From positions 17,075,088 through 17,139,087 of the forward strand of contig OZ025249.1 in the NCBI GenBank assembly GCA_964019135.1: 64,000 bases of DNA. Direction: 5' to 3'. Source of the DNA: Arenicola marina. Lineage: Eukaryota; Annelida; Polychaeta; Arenicolidae. This document shows positions 44,555 to 58,700 of the stretch, in pieces. The stretch's first letter is position 1, and every line of letters starts with the position of its first letter. The notes under the pieces are model-generated. The model saw only the letters and a program-made list of their open reading frames with translations. It had not been told where the DNA came from and made no database searches. The position numbers and the translations under genes were made by a program.

Positions 44555-46190
44555 CACATCCCACAATGGTACAGATCACTGTCGCATCACACAATGGTAC
44601 AGATCACTGTCGCATCACACAATGGTACAGATCACTGTCGCATCACACAATGGTACAGATCGCTGTCGTATCACACAATGGTACAGATCACTGTCGCATC
44701 ACACAATGGTACAGATCACTGTCGCATCACACAATGGTACAGATCACTGTCGCGTCACACTATGGTACAGATCACTGTCGCATCACACACTGGTACAGAT
44801 CACTGTCGCATCACACAATAGTACAGATCACTGTCGCGTCACACAATGGTACAGATCACTGTCGCATCACACAATGGTACAGATCACTGTCGCGTCACAC
44901 AATGGTACAGATCACTGTCGCATCACACAATGGTACATGTCACTATCGCATCACACAATGGTGCAGATCGCCGTCGTATCACACAATGGTACAGATCACT
45001 GTCGCATCACACAATGGTACAGATCACTGTCGAGTCACACAATAGTACAGATCACTGTCGCATCACACAATGGTACAGATCACTGTCGCATCACACAATG
45101 GTACAGATCACTGTCGCATCACACAATGGTACAGATCACTGTCGCATCACACAATGATACAGATCACTGTCGCATCACACAATGGTACAGATCACTGTCG
45201 CATCACACAATGGCACAGATCACTGTCGCGTCACACAATGGTACAGATCACTCCGCGGGCGAGTCACACAATGGTACAGATCACTGTCGCATCACACAAT
45301 GGTACAGATCACTGTCGCATCACACAATGGTACAGATCACTGTCGCATCACACAATGGTACAGATCACTCTCGCATCACACAATGGCACAGATCACTGTC
45401 GCGTCACACAATGGTACAAATCACTGTCGCGTCATACAATGGCACAGATCACTCCGCGGGCGAGTCACACAATGGTACAGATCACTGTCGCATCACACAA
45501 TGGCACAGATCACTGTCGCGTCACACACTGGTACAGATCACTCCGCGGGCGAGTCACACAATGGTACAGATCGCTCCGCGGGCGAGTCACACAATGGTAC
45601 AGATCACTCCGCGGACGAGTCACACCATGGTACAGATCACTTCGCGGACGAGTCACACAATGGTACAGATCGCTCCGTGGGCGAGTCACACAATGGTACA
45701 GATCGCTCCGCGGGCGAGTCACACAATTGTACAGATCACTCCGCGGACAAGTCACACAATGGTAAAGATCGCTCCGCGGGCGAGTCACACAATGGTACAG
45801 ATCGCTCCGCGGGCGAGTCACACAATGGTACAGATCACTCCGCGGGCCAGTCACACAATGGTACAGATCGCTCCGCGGGCGAGTCACACAATGGTACAGA
45901 TCGCTCCGCGGGCGAGTCACACAATGGTACAGATCACTCCGCGGGCCAGTCACACAATGGTACAGATCGCTCCGCGGGCGAGTCACACAATGGTACAGAT
46001 CCCTCCGCGGACGAGTCACACCATGGTACAGATCACTTCGCGGACGAGTCACACAATGGTACAGATCGCTCCGCGGGCGAGTCACACAATGGTACAGATC
46101 GCTCCGCGGGCCAGTCACACAATGGTACAGATCACTCCGCGGACGAGTCACACAATGGTACAGATCACTCCGCGGACGAGTCACACCTTG
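44555..46190 (+). repeat. Two-type minisatellite (28-bp then 33-bp units)
   Basis: The first part uses a 28-bp unit (CACAATGGTACAGATCACTG then TCGCATCA). From 45250 a 33-bp type appears in which TGTCGCAT is replaced by TCCGCGGGCGAGT, and from about 45540 only this type is found. About 55 units in all. The last unit runs into GAGTCACACCTTGTGG. Confidence 0.95.
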
Positions 46191-46640
46191 TGGTTCATCT
46201 TGGTTTGAGTCCGGTCCGCCATTGGGAGATGGGGGACGCAGGCGGCGGGAGGGTGAGGGGGTGGGAGGAGGTGGGGAGGGGGCGTTGATGTCTGAGCGGC
46301 TGAGTTTGTCATCGGCTTGGTGGATGGTGTAGAAGTGCCGACAAGGACACACTGGCCGGGCCTGACCGCCGGGTTGGGCGGGGAGAGGCGGGGGCGGGGC
46401 GAGGCGGGGAGGGGTGGGAAGGGAAAGAAAGGGAAAGGGAGGGAGAAAGGAAGGAACTGGCAACGCTGATCTGATCAGGCCCCCCGGTCACTGACGAGCG
46501 CCCTCTCGCGGGGACTGAGATAATCAATGCGATGACATCTTCAGGGGGTGGACGGCGTAATATCAGGGCCCCAGCCGGAATCTTCTCGCATCGCTCGTGT
46601 GTCATCCCGACTAATTGCTCTGATCCTCAAGCGCGAGTCA
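46191..46640. other. GC-rich intergenic DNA
   Basis: G-rich runs and purine tracts (46240-46290, 46380-46460). No gene was recognised. Confidence 0.6.
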
Positions 46641-46860
46641 CGTGGTCTGGTGGCGACGGGGAGAGGTGTCTGGGGTTGGGGGCCGGGTAGTCGGGCGGGG
46701 ACCGGGAGGGAGTTGTGTGTGGCTGGGTGGGGTGGTCTGGCGGGGACGGGGAGGGAGTTGTGTGTGGCTGGGTGGGGTGGTCGGGCGGGGACGGGGAGAG
46801 GTGTGGCTGGTTGGGAAGGGGACGGGGTGGGGGGGCTAGGGATTAGCGAGGGAGCGGGGT
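46640..46860 (+). repeat. G-rich short repeat with quadruplex potential
   Basis: About three copies of a roughly 45-50-bp unit containing GGGACGGGGAGGGAGTTGTG and TGGCTGGGTGGGGTGGT. Many closely spaced GGG runs lie on the + strand. Confidence 0.7.
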
Positions 46861-48280
46861 GATCAAGCACCACGGAGGGAGCACCACCTCTCCGCCCCCC
46901 CCCCCACCCCCCAGACACACACACACCCTGGATACTCCATCTGCGGACCCCGCATGACTAGATCATGTTGAACCATTAGAACGACCGTTCCCCCTCGAAA
47001 GTCAAAAATAGCACTAATCTATCATTTGGCGTCAAATGCATCCGCTGTAGCATTCACTCTAGCGTAAAGGGCCAATGGATCGGATTTTGATCAAGTTACG
47101 GCCACATTTTGCTCGAGCTATATTTAAAAGTAACGAGGTGAAATTGATTGAACACTATCTTATTTTTGTTTATGTTTTAAATCTTACAGCTTCGTCCCGC
47201 CAAAAAAATATGAATTTCAACTTAATCTTCAATCTTTCTTTAATTGCGAAACAGCCGCTGAGGTTAACCTAACATTTTACCATCATCGTAAGGCAGAGAC
47301 ATGTAAGGAACGAGCGACCTCTGCCGTCTGGAGACTGGGGGGCATGGGATGGCGGTGCAGAGGGGCAGGAGCGGGGGAGAGCCGCAGGGGGTTTGGTGGC
47401 AAAGGGTAATGATCACACAGAGTCTCATCTAAAGACAACACAAGATCAAAGCAGTATTTTCGGGCGTCGGTAATCACCTTCGTTAGTTTGTGAACCCTTT
47501 GCCGCGGTGAGCTGGGTCTCAGAGCTGCTGGTTTTGCCCACCATCTTATATTAATGGTGCGCCGAGGCCCGAGACGCTTGCATATTGCCATACTTAGTAT
47601 TCAACGAGCGCCATCTCCTCTCCCGTGTGGTAATTAATCATACAAGGACGCTCTGAGATTGGTAAAAACTGCGACAGACGCTCCGAAAGATCTAACTCCT
47701 GGGCTACATCCTCAGCCCTATTCGCCAGGTGGCGCTGGAGTCGATGGAGGATTACCTTAGTACGCCAAGGCGTTGTACAAAGCGGATGGCGCTCAGTCTG
47801 GGACTAACCACGCTCTTACCAGCAGAAGGATCACAAATATTACTTAACACACTTAATAATCTGATTGTCTATGATAACTCAAGGGGGTTATTATTCTTGA
47901 TAAAAGACATAATGGAGTATTTAAAATAATTTTCAGAATGATTTACTGTTAAGCGCCCAGTTGCGGTATTAATGGAACGCCACCTAGCGAATGGATGAGC
48001 TTTTTGTGGGAGCTGTTAGGATCTTATCCATATGTGAAGATTCCTGCCTATCTCGATTAGAGGGTTGCAGATAGCATTAAAGTTTGCAGCGATTCCGGAA
48101 CTATGTGAGGCATTCCATCCACATGTAACATGTTTCTTCATACCTGAATAGCTTCGTATTTTGTTATGATACGCCAATCAACATTTATCTATTGTTATTA
48201 ATGTTTAATCATTATAATTAGTATTATTATTATCTAAATACAGCTGCGGATACAGATCCTCCATTTGTTTGATATTTCTT
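46861..48280. other. Intergenic DNA, no gene recognised
   Basis: Mostly AT-rich unique sequence. CTCF-like words occur at 47725-47737 and 47977-47990. Nothing else was recognised. Confidence 0.55.
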
Positions 48281-48289
48281 GTATTTCTA

Positions 48290-48437
48290 TTTCTGGAGGT
48301 TTAGGCCCCTCATGTCCATGATGACCTAATTTAAATGCGATGTGTATGTAACCTGCTCCAGGCGCAGGTGTCAAGGTTAGATCCCATGACCTGGTGGTCT
48401 CCACTTCCGGTCGTCTGACCAAATGAGCTAATGAGCT
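48290..48437 (-). mobile_element. tRNA-derived SINE, reverse strand
   Basis: Read on the - strand, an A box TTAGCTCATTTGGTCAGACG (about 48410-48430) is followed by a B-box-like GGTCATGGGATCTAACC (48375-48391), with a non-tRNA body after it. Spacing and words match the copy near 23.0 kb. The boundaries are approximate. Confidence 0.5.
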
Positions 48438-49765
48438 TCCCCGGTCCTTGAAGGTGCTACATCGAGAACGGATTAGGGGAATGATGATACAGAGTAATCA
48501 TAAGAGCGATCAATGCAGGAGGTCCCCCCAGGCACCCAGAGCGTCCATGCAGGCAGCAAAAGATGATCAATTAGTCAACCTGTGCCAATCTAGTACTGGC
48601 GCAGGTTGCGAACTCGGACGGCATGTTACAACGATAATGATCCATAATCTGTCTTGCGCTTGGTCCCGTCACGTGAGAGCCTCCTCGTCTCTGATTGGAG
48701 GGGGCATGACACGTGTCGTGTTGGCGCTGCAATTGTCTGGGTACGAACTGGTGTCGCCATCTACCGTCGTAGTCCGCGTCTGCGGCACTTGCCAAGTCCT
48801 TCAGCCCCGCCAGTTTACAACCTCCCCGTGTATACTGACAGCCAGGCAGTGCCCAGAGACTGACAGCCAGGCAGTGCCCAGAGACTGACAGCCAGGGAGT
48901 GCCCAGTTCTGGTTGGTAAGTCGCGCCCAGCAATGAGTCCGTCTCACTCTTGATTCTTCTCCAACTTCCGTCGTCTTGGCAGCTGTATTTCCCCAGGGAC
49001 TACTTTCCTGGCGGCGGAACATCAAAAGCAGAGGCCGTGCCGAAGCACATTGCATCATTTATGGGTCCCTTGCCCACTGTAAAGGAGACCTATAATTCAA
49101 GATTAAGAGCGTCTTCGTTGCCAGAGGGGGAGTCAGTAGCCACCGGGAGTCTAGGTCAAGTTATGCCATGATCATGTCCCTTCCATCCCACTCGCCCTCG
49201 AAGTGTGACAGTTCTGAATGACAGAGAGCCGCTCAACTCGCCTGTAACGCTAGGTCTATGCGGAAATACCACATCATTGAAAGACCGTCTGGCGGAGTGT
49301 ACATAATGTTCACACCCAGACACTGCCTGCCACCGCTGGGTTCAATAATTAAATTATGCAGATGAAATGGATGGACTAGATTCTGGAGATTTTCCAGGCT
49401 TTATGTCCGTGTTAAGCGTCCGTGCTAATTGGGAGTCACGCGGGGGTTAACGCAGGACGCAGTGTGCGTCATGATACGTCAATGTCACACATGACGCGTC
49501 CCAATCTCAATCAACCGCTTTCTTCTGCTTGTTCAGCGGGTTCACGTCAATCAAGCCAGTCACGATCCGGTTCACATAGCCAACGGACATGCAACCCAGT
49601 CTAGGCTGAAATCAACCCACTCTTCAAAGTGTTTTTGTTTCTGTACACACGAAGTTCGATTGTCGCTTTGCTCCAGCCCGTTGCTCCTCTGCACCGTCCC
49701 GCCCACCGTGTAAAAAGGTAACACTTCGATCCATCTTGGTACCGTGAACCGTGGCTATCCATCAA
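48438..49765. other. Intergenic DNA, no gene recognised
   Basis: Contains three tandem copies of a 24-bp unit at about 48836-48906 (TGACAGCCAGGCAGTGCCCA then GAGA). No gene was recognised. Confidence 0.6.
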
Positions 49766-49769
49766 TATC

Positions 49770-52700
49770 ATCCACTACAGTCTCCATAAACATGCCAAAA
49801 GCCAACACCAGAGCCTCCATCAACATTCCAAACGTCCATCCCCCCAGTCTCCTTCAATATGCCAAACGTCCATCCACCCCAGTCTCCATCAACATGCCAA
49901 ACGTCCATCCCCTCAGTCTCCATCAACATGCCAAACTTCCATCCCCCCAGTCTCCATCAACATTCCAAACGTCCATCCCCCCAGTCTCCTTCAATATGCC
50001 AAACGTCCATCCACCCCAGTCTCCATCAACATGCCAAACGTCCATCCCCTCAGTCTCCATCAACATGCCAAACTTCCATCCCCCCAGTCTCCATCAACAT
50101 TCCACACGTCCATCCACCCCAGTCTCCATCAACAAGCCAAACGTCCATCCCCCCAGTCTTCACCAACATGCCAAACGTCCATCCACCACAGTCTCCATCA
50201 ATATGCCAAACGTCCATCCACCACAGTCTCCATCAATATGCCAAACATCCATCCCCCCAGTCTCCATCAACATTCCAAACGTCCATCCACCCCAGTCTCC
50301 ATCAATATGCCAAACGTCCATTCACCCCAGTCTCCTTTAACAAGCCAAACGTCCATCCACCCGAGTCTCCATCAACATGCCAAACGTCCATCCCCCCAGT
50401 CTCCACCAACATGCCAAACGTCCATCCACCCCAGTCTCTATCAACATGCCAAACGTCCATCCCCCCAGTCTCCATCAACATTCCAAACGTCCATCCACCC
50501 CAGTCTCCATTAACAAGCCAAACGCCCATCCCCCCAGTCTCCACCAACATTCTAAACGTCCATCCACCCCAGTCTCCATCAACAAGCCAAACGTCCATCC
50601 ACCCCAGTCTCCACCAACATGCCAAACGTCCATCCACCCCAGTCTCCATCAACATGCCAAACGTCCATCCCCCCAGTCTCCATCAACATGCCAAACGTCC
50701 ATCCCCCCAGTCTCCATCAACATTCCAAACGTCCATCCACCCCAGTCTCCATCAACAAGCCAAGCGTCCAACCACCCCAGTCTTCATCAACATGCCAAAC
50801 GTCCATCCACCCCAGTCTCCACCAACATGCCAAACGTCCATCCACCCCAGTCTCCACCAACATGCCAAACGTCCATCCACCCCAGTCTCCATCAACATGC
50901 CAAACATCCATCCCCCCAGTCTCCATCAATATGCCAAACGTCGATCCCCCCAGTCTCCATCAACATTCCAAACGTCCATCCACCCCAGTCTCCATCAACA
51001 AGCCAAACGTCCATCCCCCCAGTCTCCACCAACATTCTAAACGTCCATCCACCCCAGTCTCCATCAACAAGCCAAACGTCCATCCACCCCAGTCTCCACC
51101 AACATGTCAAACGTCCATCCCCCCAGTCTTCATCAACATGCCAAACGTCCATCCACCCCAGTCTCCATCAACAAGACAAACGTCCATCCCCCCCAGTCTC
51201 CACCAACATGCCAAACGTCCGTCCCCCCAGTCTCCATCAACATTCCAAACGTCCATCCACCCCAGTCTCCATCAACAAGCCAAACGTCCATCCCCCCAGT
51301 CTTCAACAACATGCCAAACGTCCATCCACCCCAGTCTCCATCAACAAGACAAACGTCCATCCCCCAATCTTCATCAACATGCCAAACGTCCATCCACAAC
51401 AGTCTGCATCAATATGCCAAACGTCCATCCACCCCAGTCTTCATCAACATTCCAAACGTCCATCCACCCCAGTCTCCATCAACATACCAAACGTCCATCC
51501 CCCCAGTCTCCATAAACATTCCAAACGTCCATCCACCCCAGTCTCTATCAACATGCCAAACATCCACCCCCCTAGTCTCCATCAACATTCCAAACGTCCA
51601 TCCACCCCAGTCTCCATCAACAAGCCAAACGTCCATCCCCCCAGTCTTCATCAACATGCCAAACGTCCATCCACCCCAGTCTCCATCAACAAGACAAACG
51701 TCCATCCCCCCAGTCTCCATCAACAAGACAAACGTCCATCCCCCCAGTCTCCACCAACATGCCAAACGTCCATCCCCAGTCTACATCAACATGCCAAACG
51801 TCCATCCACAACAGTCTACATCAATATGCCAAACGTCCATCCACCCCAGTCCCCATCAACAAGACAAACGTCCATCCCCCAGTCTTCATCAACATGCCAA
51901 ACGTCCATCCACAACAGTCTACATCAATATGCCAAACGTCCATCCACCCCAGTCTCCATCAACATACCAAACGTCCATCCCCCCAGTCTCCATAAACATT
52001 CCAAACGTCCATCCACCCCAGTCTCCATCAACAAGCCAAACGTCCATCCCCCCAGTCTTCATCAACATGCCAAACGTCCATCCACCCCAGTCTCCATCAA
52101 TATGCCAAATGTCCATCCGCCCAGTCTCCATCAACATTCCAAACGTCCATCCACCCCAGTCACCTTCAACATGCCAAACGTCCATCCACCCGAGTCTCCA
52201 CCAACATGCCAAACGTCCATCCACCCCAGTCTCCATCAACATGCCAAATATCCACCCCCCTAGTCTCCATCAACATTCCAAACGTCCATCCACCCCAGTC
52301 TCCATCAACAAGCCAAACGTCCATCCCCCCAGTCTTCATCAACATGCCAAACGTCCATCCACCCCAGTCTCCATCAACAAGACAAACGTCCATCCCCCCC
52401 AGTCTCCACCAACATGCCAAACGTCCATCCCCCCAGTCTCCATCAACATTCCAAACGTCCATCCACCCCAGTCTCCATCAACAAGCCAAACGTCCATCCA
52501 CACCAGTCTCCATCAACATGCCAAACGTCCATCCACCCCAGTCTCCATCAATATGCCAAACGTCCATCCCCTCAGTCTCCATCAACATTCCAAACGTCCA
52601 TCCACCCGAGTCTCCATCAACAAGCCAAACGTCCATCCCCCAGTCTTCTTCAACATGCCAAACGTCCATCCACCACAGTCTTCATCAACATGCTAAACGT

Positions 52701-55700
52701 CCATCCACCCCAGTCTCCATCAACAAGCCAAACGTCCATCCCCCCAGTCTTCATCAACATGTCAAACGTCCGTCCATCGCCGTCTACATCAATATGCCAA
52801 ACGTCCATCCCCCCAGTCTCCATCAACATTCCAAAACGTCCATCCACCAGTCTCCATCAACATCCAAACGTCCATCCCCCCAGTCTCCATCAACATTCCA
52901 AACGTCCATCCACCCCAGTCTCCATCAACATGCCCAACGTCCATCCACCCCAGTCTCCATCAACATGCCAAACATCCACCCCCCTAGTCTCCATCAACAT
53001 TCCAAACGTCCATCCACCCCAGTCTCCATCAACAAGCCAAACGTCCATCCCCCCAGTCTTCATCAACATGCCAAACGTCCATCCACCCCAGTCTCCATCA
53101 ACAAGACAAACGTCCATCCCCTCAGTCCCCATCAACATGCCAAACATCCACCCCCCTAGTCTCCATCAACATTCCAAACGTCCATCCACCCCAGTCTCCA
53201 TCAACAAGCCAAACGTCCATCCACCCTAGTCTCCATCAACATTCCAAACGTCCATCCACCCCAGTCTCCATCAACAAGCCAAACGTCCATCCACCCCAGT
53301 CTTCATCAACATGCCAAACGTCCATCCACCCCAGTCTCCACCAACATGCCAAACGTCCATCCACCCCAGTCTCCATCAACATGCCAAACATCCACCCCCC
53401 TAGTCTCCATCAACATTCCAAACGTCCATCCACCCCAGTCTCCATCAACAAGCCAAACGTCCATCCCCCCAGTCTTCATCAACATGCCAAACGTCCATCC
53501 ACCCCAGTCTCCATCAACAAGACAAACGTCCATCCCCCCAGTCTCCACCAACATGCCAAACGTCTATCCCCAGTCTTCATCAACATGCCAAACGTCCATC
53601 CACAACAGTCTACATCAATATGCCAAACGTCCATTCACCCCAGTCTCCATCAACAAGACAAACGTCCATCCCCCAGTCTTCATCAACATGCCAAACGTCC
53701 ATCCACCCCAGTCTCCATCAACATGCCAAACGTCCATCCCCCCAGTCTCCAACAACATTCCAAACGTCCATCCACCCCAGTCTCCATCAACAAGCCAAAC
53801 GTCCATCCCCCCAGTCTTCACCAACATGCCAAACGTCCATCCACCACAGTCTCCATCAATATGCCAAACGTCCATCCACCACAGTCTCCATCAATATGCC
53901 AAACATCCATCCCCCCAGTCTCCATCAACATTCCAAACGTCCATCCACCCCAGTCTCCATCAATATGCCAAACGTCCATTCACCCCAGTCTCCTTTAACA
54001 AGCCAAACGTCCATCCACCCCAGTCTCCATCAACATGCCAAACGTCCATCCCCCCAGTCTCCACCAACATGCCAAACGTCCATCCACCCCAGTCTCTATC
54101 AACATGCCAAACGTCCATCCCCCCAGTCTCCATCAACATTCCAAACGTCCATCCACCCCAGTCTCCATTAACAAGCCAAACGCCCATCCCCCCAGTCTCC
54201 ACCAACATTCTAAACGTCCATCCACCCCAGTCTCCATCAACAAGCCAAACGTCCATCCACCCCAGTCTCCACCAACATGCCAAACGTCCATCCACCCCAG
54301 TCTCCATCAACATGCCAAACGTCCATCCCCCCAGTCTCCATCAACATGCCAAACGTCCATCCCCCCAGTCTCCATCAACATTCCAAACGTCCATCCACCC
54401 CAGTCTCCATCAACAAGCCAAACGTCCAACCACCCCAGTCTTCATCAACATGCCAAACGTCCATCCACCCCAGTCTCCACCAACATGCCAAACGTCCATC
54501 CACCCCAGTCTCCACCAACATGCCAAACGTCCATCCACCCCAGTCTCCATCAACATGCCAAACATCCATCCCCCCAGTCTCCACCAACATGCCAAACGTC
54601 GATCCCCCCAGTCTCCATCAACATTCCAAACGTCCATCCACCCCAGTCTCCATCAACAAGCCAAACGTCCATCCCCCAGTCTCCACCAACATTCTAAACG
54701 TCCATCCACCCCAGTCTCCATCAACAAGCCAAACGTCCATCCACCCCAGTCTCCACCAACATGTCAAACGTCCATCCCCCCAGTCTTCATCAACATGCCA
54801 AACGTCCATCCACCCCAGTCTCCATCAACAAGACAAACGTCCATCCCCCCCAGTCTCCACCAACATGCCAAACGTCCGTCCCCCCAGTCCTCATCAACAT
54901 TCCAAACGTCCATCCACCCCAGTCTCCATCAACAAGCCAAACGTCCATCCCCCCAGTCTTCAACAACATGCCAAACGTCCATCCACCCCAGTCTCCATCA
55001 ACAAGACAAACGTCCATCCCCCAATCTTCATCAACATGCCAAACGTCCATCCACAACAGTCTGCATCAATATGCCAAACGTCCATCCACCCCAGTCTTCA
55101 TCAACATTCCAAACGTCCATCCACCCCAGTCTCCATCAACATACCAAACGTCCATCCCCCCAGTCTCCATAAACATTCCAAACGTCCATCCACCCCAGTC
55201 TCCATCAACAAGCCAAACGTCCATCCCCCCAGTCTTCATCAACATGCCAAACGTCCATCCACCCCAGTCTCCATCAATATGCCAAATGTCCATCCCCCCA
55301 GTCTCCATCAACATTCCAAACGTCCATCCACCCCAGTCATCTTCAACATGCTAATGTCCATCCCCCCAGTCTTCGTCAACATTTAAAACGTCCATCCACC
55401 ACAGTCTCCATCAACATGCCCAACGTCCATCCACACCAGTCTCCATCAACATGCCAAACGTCCGACCACCCCAGTCTCCATCAATATGCCAAACGTCCAT
55501 CCCCTCAGTCTCCATCAACATTCCAAACCTCCATCCACCCGAGTCTCCATCAACAAGCCAAACGTCCATCCCCCAGTCTTCTTCAACATGCCAAACGTCC
55601 GTCCACCGCCGTCTACATCAATATGCCAAACGTCCATCCACCCCAGTCTCCATCAACAAGCCAAACGTCCATCCCCCCAGTCTCCATCAATATGCCAAAC

Positions 55701-58700
55701 ATCCACCCCCCCAGTCTCCACCAACATGCCAAACGTCCATCCACCCTAGTCTCCATCAACATTCCAAACGTCCATCCACCCCAGTCTCTATCAACAAGCC
55801 AAACGTCCATCCACCCCAGTCTTCATCAACATGCCGAACGTCCATCCACCCCAGTCTCCACCAACATGCCAAACGTCCATCCACCCCAGTCTCCATCAAC
55901 ATGCCAAACATCCACCCCCCTAGTCTCCATCAACATTCCAAACGTCCATCCACCCCAGTCTCCATCAACAAGCCAAACGTCCATCCCCCCAGTCTTCATC
56001 AACATGCCAAACGTCCATCCACCCCAGTCTCCATCAACAAGACAAACGTCCATCCACCCCAGTCTCCATCAACATGCCAAACATCCACCCCCCTAGTTTC
56101 CATCAACATTCCAAACGTCCATCCACCCCAGTCTCCATCAACAAGCCAAACGTCCATCCACCCTAGTCTCCATCAACATTCCAAACGTCCATCCACCCCA
56201 GTCTCCATCAACAAGCCAAACGTCCATCCACCCCAGTCTCCATCAACATACCAAACGTCCATCCCCCCAGTCTCCATAAACATTCCAAACGTCCATCCAC
56301 CCCAGTCTCCATCAACAAGACAAACGTCCATCCCCCCAGTCTTCATCAACATGCCAAACGTCCGTCCACCGCCGTCTACATCAATATGCCAAACGTCCAT
56401 CCCCCCAGTCTCCATCAACATTCCAAAACGTCCATCCACCAGTCTCCATCAACAAGCCAAACGTCCATCCACCCTAGTCTCCATCAACATTCCAAACGTC
56501 CATCCACCCCAGTCTCCATCAACAAGCCAAACGTCCATCCACCCCAGTCTTCATCAACATGCCAAACGTCCATCCACCCCAGTCTCCACCAACATGCCAA
56601 ACGTCCATCCACCCCAGTCTCCATCAACATGCCAAACATCCACCCCCCTAGTCTCCATCAACATTCCAAACGTCCATCCACCCCAGTCTCCATCAACAAG
56701 CCAAACGTCCATCCCCCCAGTCTTCATCAACATGCCAAACGTCCATCCACCCCAGTCTCCATCAACAAGACAAACGTCCATCCCCCCAGTCTCCACCAAC
56801 ATGCCAAACGTCCATCCCCAGTCTTCATCAACATGCCAAACGTCCATCCACAACAGTCTACATCAATATGCCAAACGTCCATCCACCCCAGTCCCCATCA
56901 ACAAGACAAACGTCCATCCCCCAGTCTTCATCAACATGCCAAACGTCCATCCACAACAGTCTACATCAATATGCCAAACGTCCATCCACCCCAGTCTCCA
57001 TCAACATGCCCAACGTCCATCCACCCCAGTCTCCACCAACATGCCAAACGTCCATCCACCCCAGTCTCCATCAACATGCCAAACATCCATCCCCCTAGTC
57101 TCCATCAACATTCCAAACGTCCATCCACCCCAGTCTCCATCAACAAGCCAAACGTCCATCCCCCCAGTCTTCATCAACATGCCAAACGTCCATCCACCCC
57201 AGTCTCCATCAACAAGACAAACGTCCATCCCCTCAGTCTCCATCAACATGCCAAACATCCACCCCCCTAGTCTCCATCAACATTCCAAACGTCCATCCAC
57301 CCCAGTCTCCATCAACAAGCCAAACGTCCATCCACCCTAGTCTCCATCAACATTCCAAACGTCCATCCACCCCAGTCTCCATCAACAAGCCAAACGTCCA
57401 TCCACCCCAGTCTTCATCAACATGCCAAACGTCCATCCACCCCAGTCTCCACCAACATGCCAAACGTCCATCCACCCCAGTCTCCATCAACATGCCAAAC
57501 ATCCACCCCCCTAGTCTCCATCAACATTCCAAACGTCCATCCACCCCAGTCTCCATCAACAAGCCAAACGTCCATCCCCCCAGTCTTCATCAACATGCCA
57601 AACGTCCATCCACCCCAGTCTCCATCAACAAGACAAACGTCCATCCCCCCAGTCTCCACCAACATGCCAAACGTCTATCCCCAGTCTTCATCAACATGCC
57701 AAACGTCCATCCACCCCAGTCTCCATCAACAAGACAAACGTCCATCCCCGAGTCTTCATCAACATGCCAAACGTCCATCCACAACAATCTACATCAATAT
57801 GCCAAACGTCCATCCACCCCAGTCTCCATCAACATACCAAACGTCCATCCCCCCAGTCTCCATAAACATTCCAAACGCCCATCCACCCTAGTCTCCATCA
57901 ACAAGCCAAACGTCCATCTCCCCAGTCTTCATCAACATGCCAAACGTCCATCCACCCCAGTCTCCATCAATATGCCAAATGTCCATCCGCCCAGTCTCCA
58001 TCAACATTCCAAACGTCCATCCACCCCAGTCACCTTCAACATGCCAAACGTCCATCCACCCGAGTCTCCACCAACATGCCAAACGTCCATCCACCCCAGT
58101 CTCCATCAACAAGACAAACGTCCATCCCCCCCAGTCTCCACCAACATGCCAAACGTCCATCCCCCCAGTCTCCATCAACATTCCAAACGTCCATCCACCC
58201 CAGTCTCCATCAACAAGCCAAACGTCCATCCCCCCAGTCTTCATCAACATTCCAAACGTCCATCCACCCCAGTCTCCATCAATATGCCAAATGTCCATCC
58301 CCCCAGTCTCCATCAACATTCCAAACGTCCATCCACCCTAGTCACCTTCAACATGCCAAACGTCCATCCCCCCAGTCTTCATCAACATTTAAAACGTCCA
58401 TCCACCCCAGTCTCCATCAATATGCCAAACGTCCTACCACCCCAGTCTCCATCAACATGCCCAACGTCCATCCACACCAGTCTCCATCAACATGCCAAAC
58501 GTCCATCCACCCCAGTCTCCATCAACATTCCAAACGTCCATCCACCCGAGTCTCCATCAACAAGCCAAACGTCCATCCCCCACTCTTCTTCAACATGCCA
58601 AACGTCCATCCACCACAGTCTTCATCAACATGCTAAACGTCCATCCACCCCAGTCTCCATCAACAAGCCAAACGTCCATCCCCCCAGTCTTCATCAACAT

